From the NCBI GenBank assembly GCA_963704585.1, contig OY969919.1, forward strand, positions 62,001 through 126,000: a stretch of 64,000 nt of DNA, in the 5' to 3' direction. Positions 25,212 to 34,451 of the stretch are shown here, piece after piece. The translations under genes and the position numbers were made by a program. Below the pieces are notes generated by a model. It was not told where the DNA came from and did no database searches. It saw only the letters and a program-made list of their open reading frames with translations. Within the stretch, counting starts at the first letter, position 1. Each line of letters begins with the position of its first letter. This DNA is from Bog-756 sp963704585 (GTDB lineage Bacteria > Actinomycetota > Acidimicrobiia > Acidimicrobiales > RAAP-2).

Positions 25212-27817
25212 GTGACCTCCGGCACGGCGCGGCGCGCCGGCGACCTCCGCGACGCCTTCACCAGCTACTTCGTCGAGCGTGGCCACGCCGAGGTGCCCTC
25301 GGCGAGCCTCATCCCGCACGACCCGACGGTGCTCTTCACGATCGCGGGCATGGTGCCCTTCAAGCCCTTCTTCGTGGGCGACGAGGTCCCGCCGTGGCCG
25401 CGGGCGACCTCGGTCCAGAAGTGCTTCCGCACCAACGACATCGACGTCGTCGGGACCACCCACCGCCACTGCACGTTCTTCGAGATGCTGGGCAACTTCA
25501 GCTTCGGCGACTACTTCAAGGCCGAGGCGATCCCCTTCGCGTGGGAGCTGGTCACCTCGGTCCTGGGCGTCGACGGCGACCGGCTCTGGATCACGGTGCA
25601 CGAGAGCGACGACGAGGCGGAGGAGATCTGGCGGGACGCCGTCGGGGTGCCGGCCGGGCGCATCCAGCGCCTCGGCGAGGACAACTTCTGGAAGGGCGAG
25701 GGCGTCGGCCCCTGCGGTCCGAGCTCGGAGCTCTTCTTCGACAAGGGCGATGCCTACGGGGCCGGGGGCGGTCCGGCCCACGGCGGCTCCGAGCGGTTCG
25801 TCGAGATCTGGAACCTCGTCTTCATGCAGTACAACCGCAACCCCGACGGCTCGACCGAGGACCTCCCCCGTCCGAGCATCGACACGGGCGCCGGCCTCGA
25901 GCGGATCCTGCCGGTCCTCGAGGGTGTCGACTCGATCTTCGAGACCGACGTGTTCGCGCCGATGATCGAAGCCGCCGAGTCGATCACCGGCCGGAGCGCG
26001 GGCCGCGAGGAGGGGGTCGACGTCGGGCTGCGCATCATGGCCGACCACGGACGTGCGATGGCGATGCTGGTCGCCGACGGCGTGCTGCCGGCCAACGACG
26101 GGCGCGGCTACGTCCTCCGCCGCGTCATCCGGCGCGCGGTCCGGCGGGCTCGCCAGCTCGGGGTCGACGAGCTCTGCGCGCGCCTCGGCTCGTCGACGCT
26201 GCGGTCGCGACCCTGGGTGCCGCGTACCCCGCGCTCGCCGAGCAGCACTCCGTCGTGCGCGACGTGGTCGCGCGTGAGGAGGAGGGCTTCCTGCGCACCC
26301 TCGCGACCGGTTCGGCCATCCTCGAGGAGCAGCTCGCCCTCGGCGTCTCGACCGTCCCCGGCGACGTCGCCTTCCGCCTGCACGACACGTACGGCTTCCC
26401 GGTCGAGCTGACCCTCGAGATCGCGGAGGAGGCGGGTCTCACCGTCGACGTCGACGGGTTCGAGGCGGCCATGGAGCGCCAGCGGACCCAGGCCCGCGCC
26501 GCGGCCAAGTCGGGCAAGGCGGTCGCGGGGGAGCAGGCGTACCGGTCGGTCCTCGATCTCGAGGGCCGGACCGTCTTCGTGGGCGACCGACCCGCGCACT
26601 ACTCGGCGCCCGCCCGTGTCGTGGCGGTGCTCGCCGATCTCGATCCCGAGCACGCGGGGCAGGCGGAGGTCTTCCTCGACCGCACGCCGTTCTACGCGGA
26701 GGGCGGCGGCCAGGTCGGCGACACCGGCAGGATCGTGACCGAGACAGGGACCGCGCTCGTCTACGACACCGTCGCGACCCTTCCGGGTCTCACCTCCCAC
26801 CGGGCCACGATCACCGGCGAGCTCTACGCCGGACAGGACGCCCTCGCCACGATCGACGCCCCGCGCCGCGAGGCGCTACGGCGGAACCACACCGGCACCC
26901 ACCTCCTGCACGCCGCGCTGCGCACCGTCCTCGGGGACCAGGTGCGCCAGCAGGGGTCGCTGGTCGCGCCCGACCGCCTGCGCTTCGATTTCAGCCACCA
27001 CGCCGCCATGACCCCCGGTGAGCTCGCGGACGTCACCGCGATGGCCAATGCGGACGTGCTCCACGACGACGCGGTCACCGTGACCGAGGCCTCGCGTCGG
27101 GAGGCGGAGGCCATGGGCGCGCTCGCCTTCTTCGGCGAGAAGTACGGCGAGCGGGTTCGAGTGGTGCGCGCGGGGGAGCACTCGATCGAGCTCTGCGGCG
27201 GGACGCATGTCGACGCGCTCGGCATGATCGGCCCGATCACCGTGGTCTCGGAGGCATCGATCGGCTCGAACACGCGTCGGATCGAAGCAGTCACCGGCGT
27301 CGGGGCGCTCGACCGCCTCGCCGAGCGGGAGCTGCTCCTCGCGGACGCCGCCGGGCTGCTGCGGACCGAGCCCGAGCACGTGAACGAGGCGATCGAGCGA
27401 CTGCTCGACCGTCAGAAGTCGACCGAGAAGGCCCTCGAGCAGGCGCTCGGCCGTGAGCGCCGGGCCGAGGCAGCGGCGCTTGCCGCGACCGCGGTCGACG
27501 GCGCGGTGGTCGCACGCCGCGACGAGCTCGCACCCGACGCCCTGCGCGACCTCGCCCAGGCGGTGCGCACCGCCGGTCGGCTCCGAGTGGTCGTGTTGGC
27601 GGGCACGCCCGACGGCAGCCGTGCCTCGCTCGCCGTCGCCGCCGATCCCCGGACCGGTGAGGGGCAGCTCGACGCGACCACCCTGGTCAAGCAGGTCGCG
27701 TCGCTGCTCGGCGGAGGCGGAGGCGGCTCGCCCGAGGTCGCGCTGGCCGGTGGAAAGGACCCTTCGGGCATCGACCGCGCGCTCGACGAGGCTCGCCGGG
27801 TCGTCGGCGGTGGGTGA
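25212..27817 (+). CDS. alaS: Alanine-tRNA ligase, with apparent -1 frameshift near 26188
   Basis: Class II synthetase for tRNA-Ala, about 868 residues once the frame is repaired. The first frame covers the catalytic domain: RDAFTSYFVERGHAEVPSAS, HCTFFEMLGNFSFGDYFK, SSELFFDKGD and WNLVFMQYNRNPDG. At 26187-26189 the conserved run LVDAAVATLGAAYPALAEQ moves to another frame, which holds the editing domain with its zinc ligands (RRNHTGTHLLHAALR and ELCGGTHVDALG) and the C-terminal C-Ala region. One missing G or C in CTCGGCTC explains the break. Since the organism needs this gene, a sequence error is likely. Confidence 0.92.
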
Positions 27818-27823
27818 CCGCCC

Positions 27824-28282
27824 GTGACGGTCCGTGAGCCGTCCGCGCCGCGGCGGGCGCTCGGGATCGATCTCGGCACGCGGCGCATCGGTGTCGCGGT
27901 GACCGACACGGCGGGCACGGTGGCCGTGCCCCGCGAGACGCTCCTGCGGACGGACGACGCCGAGCAGGACCGGCGTGCGCTCGTCGAGGTGGTGCTGGCG
28001 TCGGGCGCCGCGGTCGTGGTCGTCGGGCTGCCGCTCTCGATGGACGGCTCGCGGGGCCCCGCCGCGCGGGCGGCCGAGGTGGAGGCCGATGGGTTGCGCG
28101 CCGCGCTCGGGCCACACGGCGTCGAGGTCGAGCTCTTCGACGAGCGGCTCACGACCGTGACCGCGCACCAGGTGCTCGCCGCGGGCGGGACACGCTCGCG
28201 CGGGCGCCGGGCCGTGGTCGACCGGACCGCGGCGGCCGTCCTGCTCGGCGCGTGGCTCGAGCACCAGCGGGCGTCCCGATGA
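27824..28282 (+). CDS. ruvX: RuvX/YqgF family Holliday-junction resolvase-like nuclease
   Basis: A 152-residue RNase H-fold protein. Conserved acidic sites are in ALGIDLGTRRIGVAVTD, VVVVGLPLSMDGSRG and LFDERLTTVTAH, and the C-terminal VVDRTAAAVLLGAWLE contains the last Asp. Members are linked to pre-16S rRNA 5' end processing and possibly to junction cleavage. The alaS-ruvX-mltG order is shared with many actinobacteria and Firmicutes. It starts at a GTG shortly after alaS, and its stop overlaps the mltG ATG. Confidence 0.93.
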   Translation: MTVREPSAPRRALGIDLGTRRIGVAVTDTAGTVAVPRETLLRTDDAEQDRRALVEVVLASGAAVVVVGLPLSMDGSRGPAARAAEVEADGLRAALGPHGVEVELFDERLTTVTAHQVLAAGGTRSRGRRAVVDRTAAAVLLGAWLEHQRASR

Positions 28283-29412
28283 CCGTCGAGGGGCCGGAGG
28301 GCCTCGTCGAGGGCGCGGTCGGCGTCGCGGTCCCCGGGGCGGAGGCGGTCGGGCCGTCCGGACCCGGCGCGAGGGGTGGCGAGGACCGAAGGCGCCTCCG
28401 CGGTCACCCGTGGCGCCTCGCGGCCCTGGCCTTCGTGCTCGTCGGGATCGTGGTGCTGGTCGGCGGCACGCTCTGGGTCGAGGCCGAGGCGAACCCTTCG
28501 GGACCGCCGGGTCCGCTCGTCGTCGTCACGGTCGGCGCGGGCAGCGGGGTCGACCAGCTGGCCGGGGCGCTCGAGTCGAAGCAGGTGATCGGCAGCGCGT
28601 TCGCCTTCCACCTCTGGAGCCAGTTCGACAGCGTGCCCGGCGTGCAGGCCGGGAGCTACGGGTTCCACCGCAACTCGAGCTTCTCGTCGGTGCGCGCGGT
28701 CATCGCGGGCGGACCCAACGTCTTCCCGGTCGACGTCCCTCCGGGTTTCACGGTGGCGGAGCTCGCACAGCGCATGGGCCAGCTGCCCGGCCATGACGCC
28801 ACGAGCTTCGAGGCGACCGCCACCGACGGCACGGTCCGTTCGCCCTGGCAGCCGACCGGTTCGACCAACCTCGACGGGCTGCTCGGGACCGGCACCTACG
28901 ACGTCCTGCCGGGCGAGAGCGACGTGCAGGTGCTCCACCAGATGGTGGACCGCTTCGACGCGGAGGCGGCCTCGGTGGGGCTCGCGGCAGGCGCCGCGAA
29001 CCTGGGCCTCACCCCGTACCAGGTGGTCACGATCGCCTCGATCGTCGAGAAGGAGGGTGTGATCGAGCGCAACCTCGGGCCGGTGTCCCGGGTGGTGCTC
29101 AACCGGCTCGCCGCGGGGATGCCGCTCCAGATGGACTCGACGGTGCTCTACGCGGAGGGGCGTGACGGTGGGCCGGTGACCGCCAAGGACCTCGCGTACC
29201 CCTCGCCGTACAATACGCACCTGCACACGGGCCTCACGCCGACCCCGATCTGCTTCCCGTCGACCGCGGCGCTGCAGGCCGCGCTGCATCCGCCTGCGGG
29301 ATCGTGGCTGTACTTCGTGGTCGTGCAGCAGGACGGCACCGAGGCCTTCGCCGACACCTACGCCCAGCAGCTCGCGAACGAGGCGATCGCCCGGCAGCGG
29401 GGGCTCCTGTGA
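28279..29412 (+). CDS. mltG: Endolytic murein transglycosylase MltG
   Basis: Cuts nascent peptidoglycan strands at the membrane and so sets glycan length. The 377-residue protein has a Gly-rich cytoplasmic N-terminus, one transmembrane helix (LAALAFVLVGIVVLVGGTLW), a LysM-like region (VDVPPGFTVAELAQRMG) and the YceG catalytic domain with the Glu-bearing motif TIASIVEKEG and the following VSRVVLNRLAAGMPLQMDST. SPYNTHLHTGLTPTPIC near the C-terminus is also conserved. Its stop overlaps the aroE GTG. Confidence 0.95.
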   Translation: MTVEGPEGLVEGAVGVAVPGAEAVGPSGPGARGGEDRRRLRGHPWRLAALAFVLVGIVVLVGGTLWVEAEANPSGPPGPLVVVTVGAGSGVDQLAGALESKQVIGSAFAFHLWSQFDSVPGVQAGSYGFHRNSSFSSVRAVIAGGPNVFPVDVPPGFTVAELAQRMGQLPGHDATSFEATATDGTVRSPWQPTGSTNLDGLLGTGTYDVLPGESDVQVLHQMVDRFDAEAASVGLAAGAANLGLTPYQVVTIASIVEKEGVIERNLGPVSRVVLNRLAAGMPLQMDSTVLYAEGRDGGPVTAKDLAYPSPYNTHLHTGLTPTPICFPSTAALQAALHPPAGSWLYFVVVQQDGTEAFADTYAQQLANEAIARQRGLL

Positions 29413-30269
29413 CCGGCACCGGCAGGGAGCCGTCGGCCGCGACGACGGTGGTCGGGGTCATGGGGGACCCCGTCGCCCATTCGCTCTCCCCCCGACTGCA
29501 CAACGCGGCGTTCGACGCCCTCGGCCTCGACTGGGTGTCACTCGGTTTCCGGGTCCGCAGCGGGCACGCGGTGGACGCGCTCGTCGGCGCGCGCGCCCTC
29601 GGGATCCGCGGCCTCTCGGTGACCATGCCCCACAAGGAGGCCGTGGCCGGGGCCGTCGACACGCTGACCGCGACGGCGGCGCGACTCGGCGCGGTCAACT
29701 GCGTGCGCTTCGACGCCGAAGGCGTGGTCGGGGACAACACGGACGGGCCGGGCCTCGTCGACGCGCTCGCGCGCGGACCCGGCTTCGACCCGGCGGGGCG
29801 GCGGTGCCTCGTCGTCGGCGCGGGCGGCGCGGCACGCGCGACGGTCGCCGCGCTCGCGGACGCCGGCGCGGCCGAGGTCGTCGTGGTGAACCGCACGGCA
29901 GCGAGGGCGGGTGCCGCGGTCGCGCTCGCGGGAGGCGTCGGTCGGCGCGGCACCGCGGCGGACGCGTCGGACTGCGACCTCGTCGTGAACGCGACGCCGC
30001 TCGGCATGGACGGCGTCGCGGCCGACGCCACGGGCTGGCCGGTCGACCCGGCGCTGCTGCACGAGGGCCAGACCGTCGTCGATCTCGTCTACCACCCGCC
30101 GCGCACGCCGTGGCTCGAGGCGGCCGCCGGGCGGGGTGCGACGGTCGCCAACGGGCTCGGCATGCTCGTCCACCAGGCGGCCCGCCAGCTCGTGGCCTGG
30201 ACCGGCCACGACGCACCGCTCGAGACCCTGTGGCTGGCCGCTCGGGACGCGGAGGCCCGGGTATCCTGA
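29409..30269 (+). CDS. aroE: Shikimate dehydrogenase
   Basis: Reduces 3-dehydroshikimate to shikimate with NADPH in aromatic amino acid synthesis. Visible are the substrate-binding GDPVAHSLSPRLHNAAF, the catalytic Lys in VTMPHKEAV, Asn/Asp contacts in GAVNCVRF and GDNTDGPGLV, and the nucleotide-binding GAGGAARATVAAL followed by VVNRTAARA. The C-terminal GMLVHQAARQLVAWTG is also conserved. Length is 286 residues. It overlaps mltG by four bases and precedes rodA by 16. Confidence 0.96.
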   Translation: MTGTGREPSAATTVVGVMGDPVAHSLSPRLHNAAFDALGLDWVSLGFRVRSGHAVDALVGARALGIRGLSVTMPHKEAVAGAVDTLTATAARLGAVNCVRFDAEGVVGDNTDGPGLVDALARGPGFDPAGRRCLVVGAGGAARATVAALADAGAAEVVVVNRTAARAGAAVALAGGVGRRGTAADASDCDLVVNATPLGMDGVAADATGWPVDPALLHEGQTVVDLVYHPPRTPWLEAAAGRGATVANGLGMLVHQAARQLVAWTGHDAPLETLWLAARDAEARVS

Positions 30270-30285
30270 TCCGCGGAGCCCCGTG

Positions 30286-31422
30286 GTGACCTTCGCCTCT
30301 GCCAGCCTGCCGGCCCGGTCGCGCCAGCTCACCCTTCGCGCCGATCCGATCCTCATCGTGGTCAGCCTGCTGCTGGCGCTCGTCGGTGTGGTCATGATCT
30401 ACACGGCGACGAAGGGGAGCCTCGCCCTCGCCGGTCTCGACCCGCACTACTACCTCAAACGGCAGGCGGCGTTCGTCGTGCTCGGGGTCCTCGTCATGGT
30501 CGGGCTCGCGGTCTTCGACTACCGCCGCCTCGAGCAGTTCTCGACGCTCCTCTACGTCCTCATCGTCGTCGGGCTGCTCGCGGTGCTCTCACCGTTCGGC
30601 TCCTACCAGCAGGGTTCGGCCCGGTGGTTCTCGCTCGGGCCGCTCCAGCTCCAACCCTCGGAGTTCGCCACCCTCGTCCTCATCGTCGCGGTCGCGACCT
30701 ACTGCGCTCGCCGCCCGGAAGGGCTCGTCTTCCGGGACCTGGTGCGCCTCGTGCTCATGTCCGCGCTCCCGATCCTCCTCGTGATCAAGCAGCCCGACCT
30801 CGGGACCGGCATCGTGATGTCGGTGATCCTGATGGTCATGCTGGCCGTCGCCGGCATGCCCGGGCGCTACCTGCTGCTGCTGCTCGCCGGCGCGGCCGTC
30901 GTCGTCTTCGTCGCGATCAACGTCGGCCTCCTCAAGCAGTACCAGATCCAGCGCCTCACGAGCTTCATCTCGCCGCACGGCGCGAACCCGGCGCTCATCT
31001 ACAACGTGACCCAGGCGAAGGAGGCCATCGCCGAGGGCGGGGTCCTCGGCAAGGGCCTGCTGCAGGGGGCCCAGACCAACCTCGGGTACGTCCCCGAGCA
31101 GCGGACCGACTTCATCTTCTCGGCCGTCGGCGAGCAGCTGGGGTTCGTCGGCTCGGCGGCCCTGCTCCTGCTCTACGGGATCCTGGCGTGGCGGGTGCTC
31201 CGGACGGCCCAGCTGGCGAAGGACGCCTACGGGCGGCTGATCTGCTCGGGGGTCTTCGCGCTCATCGTCTTCTCGGTCTTCGAGAACGTGGGGATGAACA
31301 TCGGGATCATGCCGGTGGCCGGCATCCCCCTCCCGTTCCTCTCCTACGGCGGCTCGGCCATGATCGGGTTCATGGCCGCGATCGGGCTGGTGATCAGCGT
31401 GCACCTGCGGAGCGTGCGTTGA
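30286..31422 (+). CDS. rodA: SEDS peptidoglycan polymerase RodA
   Basis: A lipid II-polymerising glycosyltransferase of the elongation machinery, 378 residues, about ten transmembrane helices. Features are RADPILIVVSLLLALVGVVM, the QPSEF motif in PLQLQPSEFATLVLI, KQPDLGTGIV with the essential Asp, PEQRTDFIFSAVGEQLGF, and the closing LPFLSYGGSAMIGFM. Two adjacent GTG codons (30283 and 30286) could start it; 30286 has the better spacing, 7 bases, from the upstream GGAG. A second SEDS gene lies convergent on the other strand. Confidence 0.95.
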   Translation: MTFASASLPARSRQLTLRADPILIVVSLLLALVGVVMIYTATKGSLALAGLDPHYYLKRQAAFVVLGVLVMVGLAVFDYRRLEQFSTLLYVLIVVGLLAVLSPFGSYQQGSARWFSLGPLQLQPSEFATLVLIVAVATYCARRPEGLVFRDLVRLVLMSALPILLVIKQPDLGTGIVMSVILMVMLAVAGMPGRYLLLLLAGAAVVVFVAINVGLLKQYQIQRLTSFISPHGANPALIYNVTQAKEAIAEGGVLGKGLLQGAQTNLGYVPEQRTDFIFSAVGEQLGFVGSAALLLLYGILAWRVLRTAQLAKDAYGRLICSGVFALIVFSVFENVGMNIGIMPVAGIPLPFLSYGGSAMIGFMAAIGLVISVHLRSVR

Positions 31423-31442
31423 CCGGTCCGGTCGGGGACCGG

Positions 31443-31904
31443 GTGGAGGAGACGACCGCACCGGCTGCCGACTTCCGGACCGCCCTCGTCTCGTCGGTCA
31501 CGGTCGACCTCCCGAACCAGCACCCGACGGTGCTCCTGCGCGAGCAGGAGTCGCCCGGCCGGCACCTCTCCTTCTCGATCGGGCTGCCGGACGCGATCGC
31601 GCTCTCCCACGCGCTGCGCCGGATCCCGACGCCGCGCCCCCTCACCCACGAGCTCCTCGCCACGGCGCTCCAGCGATTCGACGTGGACGTCGTCGCCGTC
31701 CGGCTGGTCGGCCGGCAGGGGCCGGTCTACTTCGCCGAGCTCGACCTGCGCGGCACCTCGTCCCGCTCGGTGCTCTCCTGCCGGCCCTCCGACGGGCTCG
31801 TCGTCGCCCTGCTCCAGCCGGTGCCGGTGCCGATCCTGGTGGACGATCGCCTCTTCGCCGTCGAGGGGGACGTCGACCCCGTCGCCGCGGGCCCCGCGGC
31901 GTAG
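31443..31904 (+). CDS. Bifunctional nuclease (BFN, DUF151) domain protein
   Basis: About 153 residues. The domain runs from VTVDLPNQHPTVLLREQES through HLSFSIGLPDAIALSHALR and PTPRPLTHELLATALQRFDV to RSVLSCRPSDGLVVALLQP, the layout of the BFN/DUF151 fold. Plant members have DNase and RNase activity; bacterial members are poorly studied. The start is either this GTG or a TTG at 31419 that overlaps the rodA stop (TTGA); the second would couple it to rodA. It ends 12 bases before the convergent SEDS gene. Confidence 0.8.
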   Translation: MEETTAPAADFRTALVSSVTVDLPNQHPTVLLREQESPGRHLSFSIGLPDAIALSHALRRIPTPRPLTHELLATALQRFDVDVVAVRLVGRQGPVYFAELDLRGTSSRSVLSCRPSDGLVVALLQPVPVPILVDDRLFAVEGDVDPVAAGPAA

Positions 31905-31916
31905 CGGGGCTCGCGG

Positions 31917-33320
31917 TCAGGCTCCGGTCAGGAGGCGCCGCCGCCTGGTCTGCTCCTGTTCGAAGCGCGTCTGGTCGGCGTCGTCCACCGCCGCGCCTCC
32001 TTCGTCGGAGATGCGAATGAGGATGGCGATCAGCACGTAGTTGGCGACGAGAGCGGATCCGCCGTAGGAGACGAACGGCAGGGTGATGCCGGTGAGGGGG
32101 AGGAGCCGGACCACGCCCCCGATGATGAAGAACGCCTGGAAGCCGACGATGATCGTGAGGCCCACCGCGGTGAGCTTGGCGAACTCGGAGCGGGCGGTCT
32201 GTGCGGTGCGCAGTCCGGCCCCGACCAGCAGCAGGAACGCCACGACGACCATCGACGAGCCGAGCAGGCCCATCTCCTCACCGATGATGGCGAAGATGAA
32301 GTCGCTCTGCGGGATGGGGATCGTGTAAGCGCCGAAGCCGAGTCCGAGACCCTGTCCGCCGATCCCGCCGCTGCCGAGCGCGTACCAGGCCTGACGGAGC
32401 TGGCCGCCGGGGTCGCCGGGCAGAGCCCGGTTGGGGTTGAGCCAGACGTCGACCCGGACCGCGGTCTGGCTGAAGTAGCGGATCGCCACGTAGGCGCCGA
32501 CCGCGAAGAGCACGAGGCCGAGGAGGAGGTACCCCGTCCGTCCCGTCGTGACCCAGAGCATGGCGATGAAGAGCGTGAACAGCAGGGCGGAGAAGCCGAT
32601 GTCGTGCTCGAGGCTCATGACCCCGATGGCGAATCCCCAGGCGAGCAGGATCGGGACGAGGGGTCGGGGGTCGAGGACGAGACGGTTGCCGAAGCGGGCG
32701 GTCGGGATGGTGAGCAGCTCGCGCTTCTCCGCGAAGTAGGAGGCGAAGAAGATGCAGAGGACGATCTTGCCGAGCTCGACCGGTTGGAAGGTGAACGAGC
32801 CGACGTGGATCCAGAGGCGGGCCCCGTTGATGTTGAGGCCGAAGTGGGGCACGAGCGGCAGGAGCAGGAGGATCACGCCCGCCACCAGCAGGAGGTAGCG
32901 GTACCGGTCGAGGTCGCGTGAACGGCGGACGACGAGGAGCGTGAGGACGTATGCGCCGACGCCCGCGGCGGTCCAGGCTGCCTGCAGCGGGGCGAAGTGC
33001 TTGGCGGTGCCGAGGTCGATCCGCGTGATGATCACGTAGCCGAGGCCGTTGAGGAGGAAGGCGATCGGCAGGATGACCGGGATCGCGTCCGGCGCCAGGA
33101 TCCGGTTGGCGATGTGGGCGGTCCCCCCAGCGCGAGGATCACGAGGAGGAGGGGCACGACGTCGGCGGGGACCTTCGCCGTGTTCCCGAGGATCATCAGG
33201 CTGTAGGCCGCCACGACGATGACCGACGCGGCCACGAGCAGGCCGAGCTCGGTGCGGCGGCGCGCCTTGACGCCGCGGCAGCGTGCGTCGCGACCCGAGA
33301 CGCAGGGGGAGGGGGGACAC
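31917..33320 (-). CDS. SEDS family cell-wall polymerase (FtsW/RodA type), with frame breaks near its N-terminus
   Basis: About 467 residues, close to the actinobacterial FtsW/RodA/SpoVE type that I recall from M. tuberculosis rodA. Signatures include NGARLWIHVGSFTFQPVELG, SLEHDIGFSALLFTLF, PQSDFIFAIIGEEMGLLG and LPLTGITLPFVSYGGSALV. A frame break falls in the six-C run at 33123-33128 on the plus strand: the N-terminal helix MAASVIVVAAYSLMILGNTA is in one frame and GTAHIANRILA onward in another. The only start with a good -10 box, GTG 33320, needs a second frame change before 33235. One extra base at each point would restore an ordinary protein. Confidence 0.85.
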   Translation of the reverse strand: MSPLPLRLGSRRTLPRRQGAPPHRARPARGRVGHRRGGLQPDDPREHGEGPRRRRAPPPRDPRAGGTAHIANRILAPDAIPVILPIAFLLNGLGYVIITRIDLGTAKHFAPLQAAWTAAGVGAYVLTLLVVRRSRDLDRYRYLLLVAGVILLLLPLVPHFGLNINGARLWIHVGSFTFQPVELGKIVLCIFFASYFAEKRELLTIPTARFGNRLVLDPRPLVPILLAWGFAIGVMSLEHDIGFSALLFTLFIAMLWVTTGRTGYLLLGLVLFAVGAYVAIRYFSQTAVRVDVWLNPNRALPGDPGGQLRQAWYALGSGGIGGQGLGLGFGAYTIPIPQSDFIFAIIGEEMGLLGSSMVVVAFLLLVGAGLRTAQTARSEFAKLTAVGLTIIVGFQAFFIIGGVVRLLPLTGITLPFVSYGGSALVANYVLIAILIRISDEGGAAVDDADQTRFEQEQTRRRRLLTGA

Positions 33321-33328
33321 TCGCGGCG

Positions 33329-33334
33329 AGCCTA
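33329..33334 (-). promoter_or_regulatory. Putative -10 element of the leftward SEDS gene
   Basis: TAGGCT on the minus strand lies 8 bases before the GTG at 33320. It supports that GTG as the true start despite the downstream frame breaks. Confidence 0.45.
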
Positions 33335-33395
33335 CCGGCGCCCCGCCGGCCCGCGGGGGAGGCCGCTCCGCCCTGGTGGGCGGGAAGGGGGCGGC

Positions 33396-34445
33396 TCAGT
33401 CGCCCGGCGAGCGGGAGGCCGCCGCGGCCCGGCGCCGGACGACCCGGAAGCCCTCGGGCGCGGCCGCGAGCTGGGCCTCGAGCTCGTCGCGGTCGAGCAG
33501 CCCCTCCTGGGTGCCGATCGTGTGGACGACGCTCATCGCGTTGACCGGGGCCCGGAGCAGCGCCTCTTCCAGCGACGCGCCGGACGCCACGAAGGCGAGG
33601 AGCGTCGCCGCGAAGGCGTCGCCGGCGCCGGTGCGGTCGAGGGGCGGCGTGCGGTCCGGGTAGATCGGCACCGCGTACCGGTCGTCGCCGTCCACCGCCT
33701 CGGCGCCTTCGGTGCCGTCGGTGATCACGACCTGTTGCGGTCCGAGGGACTGCAGCGCGGCGAGCAGCGCGTCGCTCCCGGCACTCCGGTCCAGCTGCGC
33801 GATGGCGGCGGCCTCGTCGCGGTTGACCACGAGGAGCTGCGCGCGGCGGTAGAGGCGGGCCAGGCGCACGGCGCCGCGCTCGATCTGGAAGGTGCCCGGC
33901 TGGAATGCGAGCCGGACCGCGCGTTGCTCGTCGAGCCAGTCGGCGATCTGCTCCTCGTACTCGTGTGCCTCGCGTCCGACCGACGAGAGGTAGAGCCACG
34001 AGGGGCGCTCCTTCGGGCTGAGGTGCGGCCAGTGGTAGTCGAAGTCCTCGTGGCGGATGAGGATGGTCCGCTCGGAGCCGACCCGGAGGACGAAGTGCTG
34101 GTTGGTGGGCACCCGCTGGTCCAGCCGGATCAGCGACGAGGCGACGCCTTCGGCGTGGAGCGCGTCGATGAGGTCGCGGCCGAGCTGGTCGGTGCCGAGG
34201 TAGGCGGCGAGCGCGACCCGCAGCCCGAGGCGCGCAGAGGCCACCGCGGCGTTGGCCGCGTTGCCGCCGGCCTCGACCGTCACGCAGGACTCGTAGGGGA
34301 TCTTGGCGCCGAGCGGCAGGGCCAGATACGGGCGGTCCGGGTCGTCGCGCACCTCGACGCGGCCGGGTGCCAGGGTGAGGTAGACGTCACTCGCCACGTC
34401 GCCGACGCAGACGACGTCGAACCGGTGCCGCTCGGCGCTGACCAC
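33396..34445 (-). CDS. PfkB family sugar/nucleoside kinase
   Basis: A 349-residue ribokinase-fold enzyme. The N-terminal VEAGGNAANAAVASARLGL is the sugar-binding GGN motif, and LDRTGAGDAFAATLLAF holds the anion-hole GAGD and catalytic Asp. ATP binding is in VVITDGTEGAEAVDG. The substrate cannot be read from sequence; an Asp-rich face and the operon suggest glucose or a product of GH65 phosphorolysis. It is the third gene of the HAD-GH65/UspA operon, starting six bases after the UspA stop, and homologues are often annotated simply as carbohydrate kinases. Confidence 0.9.
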   Translation of the reverse strand: MVSAERHRFDVVCVGDVASDVYLTLAPGRVEVRDDPDRPYLALPLGAKIPYESCVTVEAGGNAANAAVASARLGLRVALAAYLGTDQLGRDLIDALHAEGVASSLIRLDQRVPTNQHFVLRVGSERTILIRHEDFDYHWPHLSPKERPSWLYLSSVGREAHEYEEQIADWLDEQRAVRLAFQPGTFQIERGAVRLARLYRRAQLLVVNRDEAAAIAQLDRSAGSDALLAALQSLGPQQVVITDGTEGAEAVDGDDRYAVPIYPDRTPPLDRTGAGDAFAATLLAFVASGASLEEALLRAPVNAMSVVHTIGTQEGLLDRDELEAQLAAAPEGFRVVRRRAAAASRSPGD

Positions 34446-34451
34446 GGGATG

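Noticed and set aside
20756..25261. A 1500-codon minus-strand open frame across the sedolisin gene
   Set aside because: Arg/Gly/Pro-rich text without domains, antisense to well-supported genes.
26180..26195. Programmed ribosomal frameshifting in alaS
   Set aside because: No slippery heptamer or nearby pseudoknot is seen, and frameshifting in alaS is not known; a sequence error is simpler.
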